From Nitrospirota bacterium (lineage in GTDB: Bacteria > Nitrospirota > Thermodesulfovibrionia > Thermodesulfovibrionales > UBA1546), in the NCBI GenBank assembly GCA_009773185.1, contig WPIF01000020.1, positions 1 to 51,567 on the forward strand: 51,567 nt of DNA. The letters run 5' to 3'. The position numbers and the translations under genes are program-made. A model generated the notes under the pieces. The model saw only the letters and a program-made list of their open reading frames with translations. It was not told where the DNA came from and searched no databases. Positions 1 through 7,249 of this stretch are shown piece by piece; position 1 is the stretch's first letter, and every line of letters begins with the position of its first letter.

Positions 1-17
1 ATAATCAAATACGTGAA

Positions 18-410
18 ATGGCAGGAAAGCCAGGATTCAGGTCAAGCGAAGCTTGTTCTGTGAAAAAGTGCCACGGGCTTGCCCGTGGGTATCTACAATA
101 CGCAGAGAAATTGAAACCGGATAATATCTATGTTCTGTCTGCTAAGCATGGTTTGTTGACCTTGAATGAAGAAGTCATGCCGTATAACCAAACCCTTAAT
201 GAAATGTCCACAGCGGAAGTTAAATCGTGGGCAGCGAGGGTTTTGCCCCAAATTAAGCGTGTTTCTGATATTGAAAATACGACATATATATTTCTCGCAG
301 GAGACAGATATCGAAGGTATCTCTTGCCGACCTTAAAGGACTATGCAATTCCCCTGCGAGGCTTAAGAATCGGGGAACAACTATCAAAATTAAAGGAACT
401 AACCTCATGA
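18..410 (+). CDS. DUF6884-like protein, possibly 5'-partial
   Basis: The 130-residue product carries the segment YVLSAKHGLL followed by MPYNQTL, typical of the DUF6884 family, whose function is not established. The frame stays open upstream of the ATG to the window edge, so the real N-terminus may lie outside. No clear Shine-Dalgarno site precedes the ATG. A perfect 8-bp-arm palindrome (71-90), repeated identically near the other end of the window, encodes residues CHGLARG here, so a repeat may have been absorbed into the gene. The stop overlaps the next start by 4 bp (ATGA), implying translational coupling with the GIY-YIG-like gene. Family assignment is by recalled motif only. Confidence 0.6.
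   Translation: MAGKPGFRSSEACSVKKCHGLARGYLQYAEKLKPDNIYVLSAKHGLLTLNEEVMPYNQTLNEMSTAEVKSWAARVLPQIKRVSDIENTTYIFLAGDRYRRYLLPTLKDYAIPLRGLRIGEQLSKLKELTS
71..90. repeat. Palindromic 20-mer, copy A
   Basis: CCACGGGCTTGCCCGTGGGT has 8-bp arms (CCACGGGC/GCCCGTGG) and a TT loop. It is identical to 51490-51509. This copy lies inside a coding frame. Confidence 0.8.
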
Positions 411-1042
411 GCAAAGAATGCGAGTTTCTTCACGAGATTGTTTGTTCCTTGAAAAGGCATCATTTCCCATTCGATGAGTCGGCAATCCCGCAAGACGGCA
501 TCTATGTGTTATTTCAGAGAGGGGAATTTGGTCATGGGGCTGAAAGAATAGTCAGAATTGGAACACATACGGGGGAAAGTCAACTTCCTTCGAGACTGAC
601 GCAACATTTTCTAAACGAAAACAAAGATAGAAGTATTTTCAGGAAAAATATTGGTCGAGCTATCTTAAGCGAGAGTAAAGATCCATTCCTTGAGCAATGG
701 GAAATCGATTTAACTACACGAAAGAGCAAGGCAAGTTATTCGCATAAAATCGATTTTGATCGTCAAAAAGAAATTGAATCGAAGGTCAGCCAATTCATCC
801 AGAAGAATTTCTCTTTTTCGGTCTTCCACATCAAAGACAAAACGGGAAGGCTGAAAATCGAGTCAAATCTCATTTCTACCGTCTCTCGGTGCAATGATTG
901 CAAGCCGTCCTCCGAATGGTTGGGCAATTATTCGCCAAAAGCGAAAATTCGCGAATCTGGTTTATGGCTGGTCAATGAATTGTATAAAACTCCTGCGACA
1001 CTTGAAGAATTGAAACAACTTGAAATTATGTTGAAGGAGTAA
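407..1042 (+). CDS. GIY-YIG-like domain protein
   Basis: The 211-residue protein has a GIYVLF strand (residues 32-37) and then IVRIGTHTG, which fits the GIY...(Y/V)xIG core of GIY-YIG nuclease-fold proteins. SRLTQHF and RSIFRKNIGRAIL follow. The second signature reads VRIG rather than YIG, so catalysis cannot be assumed. The C-terminal third (about 140-211) resembles nothing I recognise. The start overlaps the DUF6884-like stop by 4 bp, so the two products are probably co-translated and may work together in nucleic-acid processing or defence. That role is inferred from fold and context only. Confidence 0.6.
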   Translation: MSKECEFLHEIVCSLKRHHFPFDESAIPQDGIYVLFQRGEFGHGAERIVRIGTHTGESQLPSRLTQHFLNENKDRSIFRKNIGRAILSESKDPFLEQWEIDLTTRKSKASYSHKIDFDRQKEIESKVSQFIQKNFSFSVFHIKDKTGRLKIESNLISTVSRCNDCKPSSEWLGNYSPKAKIRESGLWLVNELYKTPATLEELKQLEIMLKE

Positions 1043-1114
1043 TAAGGATGGGGAAAATTTAATCGTTACTGCTCTTATCCCTTAAATGTATGGAAGACAA
1101 AAGGAGGGAGACAA

Positions 1115-1618
1115 ATGAGATTAAAACGCATGTTGCCAATTTATTACCAGGAAAATGAAAGTGACTGTGGGCCTACCTGTATCAAGATGGTAACCGACTA
1201 TTATTGGAAGCCCAAAGGTAAAAGTGCCGAAAAATATTTTAATAAAATTAAAAAATCAGCGAAGAAAGGTAAAGGACGAACAGGAAGTAATGATATGATG
1301 GAGACAATCAGAAAAATATCGAAACTCAAATGCAAGGAATTTGAAGGCGATGAAAAGGATAAAATACGTCAAATTAAAGAAGCAATTAAGAAGCAACGTC
1401 CGGTAATATTATATTGTCTGGTTGAAGGCAAATACGATCATTATGTTGTTGCCAAAGGTATTGATGCCGAATATCTCGAAGTAAACGACCCTTATAAAAA
1501 AAGGCCTTGCCAAATCGAGCTGAAATATTTTTTACAAAAAAATAATAAATCAACAAAGTACGGGCAGTGTCTCAGTTGGACACCAAAACAATGGGGCATC
1601 GAAGTCTACGAATCTTAA
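1115..1618 (+). CDS. Standalone C39-like cysteine peptidase
   Basis: The 167-residue protein begins with a papain-like C39 signature: Q12, then DCGPTC with catalytic-type C18, then DHYVV (H109) and VNDP (D125). This gives the complete oxyanion Gln, Cys, His and Asp set of C39 or C39-like peptidases. There is no membrane segment and no ABC transporter domain, so it is not a bacteriocin exporter. Its substrate is unknown. A strong Shine-Dalgarno AGGAGGGA lies just before the ATG. No leader-peptide gene is evident nearby. It sits between the GIY-YIG-like gene and a toxin-antitoxin pair in what looks like an accessory island. Confidence 0.65.
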   Translation: MRLKRMLPIYYQENESDCGPTCIKMVTDYYWKPKGKSAEKYFNKIKKSAKKGKGRTGSNDMMETIRKISKLKCKEFEGDEKDKIRQIKEAIKKQRPVILYCLVEGKYDHYVVAKGIDAEYLEVNDPYKKRPCQIELKYFLQKNNKSTKYGQCLSWTPKQWGIEVYES

Positions 1619-1730
1619 GTAAACACAAGGCGAGAGTGTTCAGATTTTGTTTCTTGAATTTTCAAAGAAACTGCCTGCTTGTTAACGGATTGATGCAAAT
1701 GGTATATTTAAGATTAAGGAGGTGATTTAA

Positions 1731-1919
1731 ATGGCCGGAGCAAAACAACAGGTTATTCAACTGATTCAATCTCTGCCTGAAGAAGCCTCTATTGATGACA
1801 TAATGGCAGAGTTGTATTTCAAGTTGCAGGTTGATGCAGGTTTGAAAGAATTGGACGAGGGGAAAGGAATCCCTCACGAAGAAGTTGAAAAGCGGATGTC
1901 TAAATGGCTTACGGCATAA
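1731..1919 (+). CDS. Antitoxin of RelE/ParE-type module
   Basis: The 62-residue acidic protein has the pattern LPEEASIDDIMAELYFK, GLKELDEGKG and HEEVEKRM. This is typical of small antitoxins encoded just upstream of RelE/ParE-family toxins. It would bind and neutralise the toxin and probably repress its own promoter. A very strong Shine-Dalgarno (AAGGAGGTGATTT, 1716-1728) sets the start. Its 3' end overlaps the toxin start by 16 bp, the usual antitoxin-first coupling. Confidence 0.8.
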   Translation: MAGAKQQVIQLIQSLPEEASIDDIMAELYFKLQVDAGLKELDEGKGIPHEEVEKRMSKWLTA

Positions 1920-2197
1920 AATGGTCTCCAAGGGCTGCTTCTCACTTTGAAGACATCTGTGATTATATCGCAAAAGATTCAAGACATTATGCTTCTCTTT
2001 TTGCTAAGAAAATTGTCTCAATTATTAAAACCATTCCCCAGTTTCCAAAGGCAGGACGCATTGTTCCAGAATATAATGACGAGAATTTGAGAGAAAAGAT
2101 TTACGAGAATTATAGAATCGTCTATCGTATCAAGGATGAGATAATAGAAATTGTTGCAATCTGTCATGGAGCAAGGCAGTTAGAAAACATACTGTAA
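1904..2197 (+). CDS. RelE/ParE-family toxin
   Basis: The 97-residue basic protein begins IKWSPRAASHFEDICDYIAKDS and contains FPKAGRIVPE, REKIYENYRIVYRI and VAICHGARQL. These are the standard secondary-structure landmarks of the RelE/ParE toxin superfamily. ParE members poison gyrase and RelE members cleave ribosome-bound mRNA; the sequence does not tell me which applies. It starts inside the antitoxin gene and relies on coupling rather than its own ribosome binding site. Length is normal for the family and the module looks intact. Confidence 0.85.
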   Translation: MAYGIKWSPRAASHFEDICDYIAKDSRHYASLFAKKIVSIIKTIPQFPKAGRIVPEYNDENLREKIYENYRIVYRIKDEIIEIVAICHGARQLENIL

Positions 2198-2214
2198 GCG
2201 GAAATAGATCGCCA

Positions 2215-2802
2215 CTATCCTTTTTTTATCCCATGAAACAACTCGCTTCCTGCTCCGGGATATACCTTCCGCTCACTCTTTGGAGTCGGTTTTTTGACCT
2301 TTGGCCAGACATTGAGATTAGGTTCCGAGCCTTCCTTGGTAATTGCTGAAGGGGCCTTATCAATCATCTTGGGTGTTTTTCTTACGTCTTTACCCTCGAC
2401 ATTATGGCTGAACTCAATCGGGATGCCGTTAGGGTCAAATGCATAAATTGAGTGTATGAAACCGTGGTCTATGACCTCTGAGACCCCAAAACCCGCTGCT
2501 TCAAGCTTATCCTTTAACTCCCATAGGGCATCTTCTGTTTCTACGCCAAAAGATATATGGTCAAAGATAAAGGGGCCTTTAACAGGATAGCCATGCTCTT
2601 TTTCTTCCACAGGTATAACTCCTGGCCATTCAAAAAAAGCTATAAGGTCATTTTCTGAAATCTCGAAGAAATAGTGCCTGTACCCGGGTTTTCCAAGCCC
2701 TGCAACCAGCCTCATTCCGAGCAGGTCCCGCCAGAATCTGGTTGTCTTATCCATATCCCCTGTTGCCATTGCCAGATGGTTTATGCCATTGAATTTTATC
2801 AT
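2215..2802 (-). CDS. VOC/glyoxalase-family protein
   Basis: The protein (195 residues from the chosen start) begins MIKFNGINHLAMATGDMDKTTRFWRD, the usual first beta-alpha-beta unit of vicinal-oxygen-chelate proteins. A second unit contains FDHISFGVE and YAFDPNGIPIEFS. H10 of INHLA and the E of IEFS are candidate metal ligands of a dioxygenase or glyoxalase-like site. The last 50 residues are a charged tail rich in Lys and Pro. I chose the ATG at 2802 because AGGGAGG lies 6 bp upstream; an alternative TTG at 2823 would place that motif inside the gene. Substrate unknown. Confidence 0.75.
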   Translation of the reverse strand: MIKFNGINHLAMATGDMDKTTRFWRDLLGMRLVAGLGKPGYRHYFFEISENDLIAFFEWPGVIPVEEKEHGYPVKGPFIFDHISFGVETEDALWELKDKLEAAGFGVSEVIDHGFIHSIYAFDPNGIPIEFSHNVEGKDVRKTPKMIDKAPSAITKEGSEPNLNVWPKVKKPTPKSERKVYPGAGSELFHGIKKG

Positions 2803-2951
2803 TGTGGTCCTCCCTGAGCACAATCAGCAGTGCATAAAATTATTATAACTCAATTTATTTTACAATAATAAAAAATTGGTGGATTTTTTAGCAGGTTTTA
2901 TTTTATTATTCAGAAAGAGCTGTACAATTTTCTAAGGAGGTGAATGCTTAA

Positions 2952-3137
2952 ATGTTTTTGGTAACAGTGGATACAGAAAAGTGTGAGGGTTGCGAGGAAT
3001 GCGCCAATAACTGTCCTGTTCAGGTTTTCAAGATGGAAAATGGCAAGGCAAACCCGTATCAGGCAGACCTTTGCGAGGGTTGCGAGACCTGTGTAAGTGT
3101 TTGTTCCAGCGGAGCAGTTACTCTCAAAGAGATGTAA
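2952..3137 (+). CDS. 2[4Fe-4S] ferredoxin-like protein
   Basis: The 61-residue protein has CEGCEECANNCP near the N-terminus and CEGCETCVSVCSSG near the C-terminus, each a C-x2-C-x2-C-x3-C motif for a [4Fe-4S] cluster. The usual Pro after the last Cys is Ser in the second motif. It is likely a small soluble low-potential electron carrier. AAGGAGGTGA (2934-2943) gives an excellent ribosome binding site. It appears monocistronic and is followed by a hairpin with a T-tract. Confidence 0.88.
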   Translation: MFLVTVDTEKCEGCEECANNCPVQVFKMENGKANPYQADLCEGCETCVSVCSSGAVTLKEM

Positions 3138-3163
3138 GTTTTTCTCAGGTAAAATTGAAGATA

Positions 3164-3200
3164 AAAAAAGGGGGCATAATTTTCTGTTCCCTTTTTTATT
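3164..3200 (+). terminator. Candidate rho-independent terminator after ferredoxin
   Basis: AAAAAAGGG (3164-3172) can pair with CCCTTTTTT (3189-3197), closing a 16-nt loop, and the T-run lies in the 3' arm. It sits 27 bp downstream of the ferredoxin stop. The stem is AT-rich, so strength is uncertain. Confidence 0.4.
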
Positions 3201-3318
3201 CGCAGGATGCGTTGATATAGTACTTTTGAGAAGGCAGTTAATATTGCCGTCAAATAAGAGGGCAGGTGAAGGCCTTCAAAAGGTTCAGGCCTGAGCAGTT
3301 TTCCTTATAAAATATTTA

Positions 3319-3561
3319 CTATTTTTTTAATTTATTGGAGAAGATTGCCTTCCTCAGGTCATCAATCTTCTGCTGGACATCATTCAGTTCTTCTCTTAAT
3401 TTGTCGCCATTGAGTTCAGATATCCTTGTTGCCTTGGTTAAGAGAAAAACCCCAAGCTCCGACACCTTTTCAGGTATGCCGCTGACACTTGTCTCGCCTT
3501 TCATATACTTGCTGCCCCTTGCATTGGCAAGGGCTATCAATTCCGTAAGCTTTTCGTCCAT
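3319..3561 (-). CDS. Small coiled-coil protein of unknown function
   Basis: The 80-residue charged protein has a C-terminal half (about 45-78: ISELNGDKLREELNDVQQKI) with heptad-like spacing suggesting a coiled coil. The N-terminal half includes MKGETSVSGIPEKVSELG. No membrane segment or catalytic motif is visible and I do not recognise a family. A good Shine-Dalgarno (GGAGGGAA) precedes the ATG, which supports a real gene. It lies alone between the ferredoxin terminator and the marC promoter. Confidence 0.6.
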   Translation of the reverse strand: MDEKLTELIALANARGSKYMKGETSVSGIPEKVSELGVFLLTKATRISELNGDKLREELNDVQQKIDDLRKAIFSNKLKK

Positions 3562-3660
3562 GTTGTTCCCTCCAGAATGAACTATTAAGAAGGTTATCAG
3601 ATTTAGTTAAGGTAATGCAATAGGTAAGCCCCTTCTGATTATGATTAAAACAGATAAGTT

Positions 3661-3689
3661 TTGACGCCGGCATCGTTAACTATTATAAT
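3661..3689 (+). promoter_or_regulatory. Sigma-70-type promoter of marC
   Basis: TTGACG (3661-3666), a 17-bp spacer and TATAAT (3684-3689) form a near-consensus promoter. The expected +1 falls at about 3696-3697, on the ATG of the marC-like gene, so the mRNA may be leaderless. Confidence 0.7.
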
Positions 3690-3696
3690 TAAAGCC

Positions 3697-4287
3697 ATGG
3701 AGAATTTTTTGAGGGTGCTGCTGAATACGTTTATTCCTATCTTTGTGGCAATAGATATCTTTGTGGTCCTTCCTATATTTATCTCTATAACAGAGGATAT
3801 GTCAAAGGCCAAAAGGCTGACAGTGGTCAGGGAATCCATACTTACGGCAGTAGTGGTCAGCCTGGCGTTTGTTGCAGTAGGTGAAGCAATTTTCAGGATA
3901 CTCGGTATTACGAGCAATGATTTCAAGATTGCCGGCGGGCTTATCCTTCTTGTTTTTGCAATCCTCGATGTAGTAAAGCATAGCGAAGAGAGGAGAAGGC
4001 CTACCGGCAAGATGGGTGTCGTTCCTATCGGAGTTCCATTGATTGTGGGGCCGGCAGTGCTCACTACTCTTTTAGTGCTTGTTGACCATTATGGTATTTT
4101 GCCGACGCTAATGGCCCTGATATTAAACCTGATTATTGTATATCTTTCTTTCATTAATGCTGATGCAATTACAAAATTATTCGGCCGGGGAGGGGTTGCT
4201 GCAATATCAAAGATAATGGCCATACTCCTTGCTTCAATAGCTGTAATGATGATCCGGTTAGGAGTTACAAACATTATCAAGCACTGA
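3697..4287 (+). CDS. MarC-family integral membrane protein
   Basis: The product (196 residues from the ATG at 3697) is a multi-span membrane protein. It opens FLRVLLNTFIPIFVAIDIFVVLPIFISIT and later has GVPLIVGPAVLTTLL, both hallmarks of the MarC/UPF0056 family. Segments near 10-30, 40-60, 70-90, 105-130, 140-160 and 175-193 are hydrophobic. Despite the name, the family's transport role is unproven. A longer reading from TTG at 3661 is rejected because that TTG is the -35 box of a strong promoter. No Shine-Dalgarno precedes 3697, consistent with leaderless translation. Confidence 0.85.
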   Translation: MENFLRVLLNTFIPIFVAIDIFVVLPIFISITEDMSKAKRLTVVRESILTAVVVSLAFVAVGEAIFRILGITSNDFKIAGGLILLVFAILDVVKHSEERRRPTGKMGVVPIGVPLIVGPAVLTTLLVLVDHYGILPTLMALILNLIIVYLSFINADAITKLFGRGGVAAISKIMAILLASIAVMMIRLGVTNIIKH

Positions 4288-4342
4288 AAACATAGTTTGC
4301 AGTGCATAACATTTTCAATCATTTTATAAGGGGAATTTTACT

Positions 4343-4819
4343 ATGCTTTTGGGAATTATGGCTGACACGCATGACAATTTGCCTATGACCAAAAAGGCGG
4401 TTGAGCTTTTCAATGGCAGAAAGGTTGATTATATGATACATGCAGGGGATTTCACGTCACCATTTACATTAAAGCTGTTCAGCGAGCTGAAATGCAGGTA
4501 TGCCGGGGTATTCGGCAACAATGATGGCGATAAGCTTCTTTTGCAGGAAAGGTCAGAGGGCAGCATTAAAAACCAGCCGCTTATGCTGACACTTGATAAT
4601 AAAAAAATAGTAGTCGTTCATGAACATCATACGGTTAATGCGCTTGCAGACAGCGGGCATTTTGACGTTGTTGTTTACGGCCATACACACGAGCCCCTCG
4701 TAAAAAGGAATGCCGCGCTGTTAATTAATCCTGGAGAAGTTTGCGGGTGGCTTTATGGCAAACCAACAGCGGCTATTTTAGACCTGAACAAGATGGATGC
4801 AGAGATTATTGGGCTTTGA
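4343..4819 (+). CDS. YfcE/MJ0936-type metallophosphoesterase
   Basis: The 158-residue protein has all calcineurin-like phosphoesterase motifs: D-T-H (8-10), GDF (35-37), GVFGNNDG, VVHEHH and YGHTHEP. These bind two divalent metals. Short single-domain members hydrolyse phosphodiesters in vitro; the natural substrate is unknown. Length and order match the family exactly. It lies 55 bp after marC and is weakly preceded by AAGGGG. It could be co-transcribed with marC. Confidence 0.9.
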   Translation: MLLGIMADTHDNLPMTKKAVELFNGRKVDYMIHAGDFTSPFTLKLFSELKCRYAGVFGNNDGDKLLLQERSEGSIKNQPLMLTLDNKKIVVVHEHHTVNALADSGHFDVVVYGHTHEPLVKRNAALLINPGEVCGWLYGKPTAAILDLNKMDAEIIGL

Positions 4820-4821
4820 TC

Positions 4822-6198
4822 TTACTCCTTAAAAACAATTGCCTTGGTTTTTTCTTTTCTGCCTATGTCTTCAGCCAGTTTTGAAGCCTCTTTCCTGTTT
4901 TCGAACTTGCCGATTAGGACTCTGTAAATTATCTCTTTTTCTTTTTGCGCCTTGCTTGTAAAGGCATCATAGCCTTTGTCTTTATACTGGTTTGTCAATG
5001 CAACTGCATTAGCCTCGTTTTTAAATGCGCCGACCTGAATGTGAAAAGCTGCTTTGGCTGACGGCTTAGCCTCAGGTTTTGGGGCAGACGCAGTAGTTGC
5101 CGGTTTAACTGTGAGTATCGGTACATGTGCAGATTTGTCTGCTGGTTTGGCAGCAGGCGCCGGAGCAGCCTTGGGCGCAGGTACAGGGGCCGCAGGTGTC
5201 TGTGCAGGCGCAGGTTTAGCTGGCTGCTGAGGGACTTGCTGTTCCTGAGAGGGAATGGCTTTAGCAGCTTCCTGTTGAACAGGCTGGGCCGGCTTAACAG
5301 CAACCGGCGTCTTGGGCTTTAGTCCGGGCAACATGCCTTTTTTATAAAGTATAATTCCTGATGCGCCAAGTATGATAATGATTACAACTCCGGCAATAAT
5401 TGGTACTAACAGTCTGTTTCTCATCCCTCTCCTCCTTATGTTTTTTTTCAGCACATAAGTCCTTTCACGTTCTCCGCTCATTCCCTCATCAGATTTTTTA
5501 CCCGGGGTATCTATATAATCAGTTTTTTCTTCTTCTTTTGCACCACTTTTTATTTGTTTGGTCAGAGTCTTATCATCGAAAGAGTGAATATCTTCCTTCA
5601 TCGTTACCAGGGTCTTATCAGCAAAATCCATATCTTCCGGTGTCTTTACTGCGGTTCTGTCTGAAAAATCCGTTTCTTCAGAAACCTCATTTTCAAGGCC
5701 AGGCATCAGGGGTGGAAACCCCGGCATATCCTGTCCTTTTACCAGTGTCTCTTCTTCAGGATTGAACCCCGAATCCTCTTCTGCTTCAGATTGCTGCAGC
5801 CCGGTTGCGGGCTGGACATCGAAGGATTTCATGGAAAGGATCTCCCTGGTCTTTGAAACAAGTTCTTCAGGGCTGAAAGGTTTTTTAAGCGAACCAACAA
5901 TACCGTATAAGGCAGTATAACGCGGGTCTGTAGCTCCTTCAAAGGTTGAAAGTACAACAATTGGAATGTTCTTGAGGGATTTCGTACTATGGATTGTCTT
6001 GCAGACCTCAAGACCGCTTGTGCCGGTCATTGCAGGATTTACAAATATCAATAAGGGATTAACTTTTTTTGCCATTGTGAGGCCAATGTCCCCGCTTTGG
6101 GCTGTGAAAACAAGATAATCTTCAGATTCAAGGGTTGACACAATCTGCTGTGTAGTCTCTGAGTCGGTATCAATTACAAGGATTGTTTCGCCTAACAT
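4822..6198 (-). CDS. Pseudo-receiver, transmembrane, SPOR-domain protein
   Basis: The 458-residue protein has three parts. Residues 1-120 form a response-regulator receiver fold, with DTD at 10-12 and KKP at 105-107, but the phospho-acceptor position is Asn54 (FVNPAMTGTSG), so ordinary phosphorylation is not expected. An acidic linker (130-250) contains three related DKT/DRT motifs. One membrane helix spans about 263-285. A Pro/Ala-rich region then leads to a SPOR domain (about 381-458, FHIQVGAFKNEANA...), a fold that binds denuded septal peptidoglycan. Topology should be receiver in the cytoplasm and SPOR in the periplasm. It follows the amidase and MamK-like genes, so a role linking a cytoplasmic filament or signal to septal wall is inferred. 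Confidence 0.85.
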   Translation of the reverse strand: MLGETILVIDTDSETTQQIVSTLESEDYLVFTAQSGDIGLTMAKKVNPLLIFVNPAMTGTSGLEVCKTIHSTKSLKNIPIVVLSTFEGATDPRYTALYGIVGSLKKPFSPEELVSKTREILSMKSFDVQPATGLQQSEAEEDSGFNPEEETLVKGQDMPGFPPLMPGLENEVSEETDFSDRTAVKTPEDMDFADKTLVTMKEDIHSFDDKTLTKQIKSGAKEEEKTDYIDTPGKKSDEGMSGERERTYVLKKNIRRRGMRNRLLVPIIAGVVIIIILGASGIILYKKGMLPGLKPKTPVAVKPAQPVQQEAAKAIPSQEQQVPQQPAKPAPAQTPAAPVPAPKAAPAPAAKPADKSAHVPILTVKPATTASAPKPEAKPSAKAAFHIQVGAFKNEANAVALTNQYKDKGYDAFTSKAQKEKEIIYRVLIGKFENRKEASKLAEDIGRKEKTKAIVFKE

Positions 6199-6220
6199 AA
6201 TGAATTACTCCTCTTTTTTA

Positions 6221-7249
6221 TTATAGCGGTTCCCAGTATTTTGCAGGCATATCCTGTGCCAGTTTTAGCGCACCGTTTGAACCTGAAAACAGAGGATCCT
6301 CCACACAGGTTACATTACAGGGGCCGTACTCTTTCAATGCATTCTGCAGATATTCACGTAAGCCCCTTATCAGGCTGCCGCCGCCTGCGAGCACGATATT
6401 GTTTTTTATCCTTACCTGGAACTCCGGGTCAAATCTTGCTATCATCTCGGTGGTTGTTTCTACCAGAGCAGGCAGGATGCTTTCGCATGCGCGTTTGACC
6501 TCATTTTTAATGTCATGCATAACAGGCTTCCCGTCAACCGGGATTTCTACACGAATATCTCCGGAAAGCTCCTTTACAAAACTGTATTGTTCTTTGAACT
6601 GGCGGACCATATTTTTATTGAACTTTGAATTAGGGTATTTCTCGGTCAGATAGCTGTAAAGCTGCTCGTCTATGTAATCCCCGGCAGCCAGTATCGTTTT
6701 CTGATCCTCTTCTAATGGTATAGTGCCATGCATGATACATAAGTCAGTTGTGCCGGCGCCTATGTCTATTACCAGCGAATTATTGAGCAGGTTCATCCCG
6801 TAAGCCACTGCAAACGGTTCTGAGACAACCATTAGTGAATGTGCAAATTCTGATACAGCCCTTCTGATTGCAAGTTTGTTTACCTTTAACGTATCGGCAG
6901 GCACGCCAACTACAGCATATATCTTCTGCTCAGGCTGAGGTTTTGCAAGTTCGATAAGGTATTTAATTATTTCTTTAACTGCCTCTTCGCTTTTTTCGAT
7001 GCCTTCTTTTATTACTCCGTGTTCGAGAGGCCTGCAAAGGTCAAGCGAGAGCCGGTTCTTGAGGGCCTCTGCTCCGAAGAGGACGGGCTTTCCTACTACC
7101 TGCAAAGAGATAAAGTCTTTGGGCCAGCCTACATAGCTTTCTATCCATTCCCTTGTGTTGTTGCTTGCAGAGATTGAACTTCTCGATGTCCCGAGGTCAA
7201 TCCCTACGAATAAGATGTTACCTTCTCCCTGAGCTTCTTTTTGCTTCAT
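6221..7249 (-). CDS. MamK-like bacterial actin
   Basis: The 342-residue actin/Hsp70-fold ATPase has phosphate 1 motif GIDLGTS (near 17-23), phosphate 2 motif VIDIGAGTTDLC, and the adenosine motif NIVLAGGGSLIRGL. Its resemblance goes beyond MreB. The segments VGWPKDFISLQVVGKP, GVPADTLKVNK, VVSEPFAVAYGM and the C-terminal NVTCVEDPLFSGSNGALKLA with PAKYWEPL follow recalled magnetosome MamK almost position for position. MamK forms cytoplasmic filaments that align magnetosomes. No mam or mad genes are visible here, so a different filament role is likely. The start overlaps the upstream amidase by 32 bp and the SPOR gene follows after 22 bp. Confidence 0.88.
   Translation of the reverse strand: MKQKEAQGEGNILFVGIDLGTSRSSISASNNTREWIESYVGWPKDFISLQVVGKPVLFGAEALKNRLSLDLCRPLEHGVIKEGIEKSEEAVKEIIKYLIELAKPQPEQKIYAVVGVPADTLKVNKLAIRRAVSEFAHSLMVVSEPFAVAYGMNLLNNSLVIDIGAGTTDLCIMHGTIPLEEDQKTILAAGDYIDEQLYSYLTEKYPNSKFNKNMVRQFKEQYSFVKELSGDIRVEIPVDGKPVMHDIKNEVKRACESILPALVETTTEMIARFDPEFQVRIKNNIVLAGGGSLIRGLREYLQNALKEYGPCNVTCVEDPLFSGSNGALKLAQDMPAKYWEPL

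Noticed and set aside
1115-1618. Bacteriocin ABC exporter fragment
   Set aside because: The peptidase domain is complete and has its own ribosome binding site, and no transporter domain or pseudogene remnant follows it.
3661-3696. TTG start for the MarC-like gene
   Set aside because: The TTG is the -35 box of a near-consensus promoter and the extra residues do not match the family N-terminus.
6221-7249. Ordinary MreB
   Set aside because: MreB motifs are shared, but the C-terminal NVTCVEDPLFSGSNGALKLA and PAKYWEPL and the N-terminal GWPKDFISL follow MamK; there are no mreCD genes next to it.
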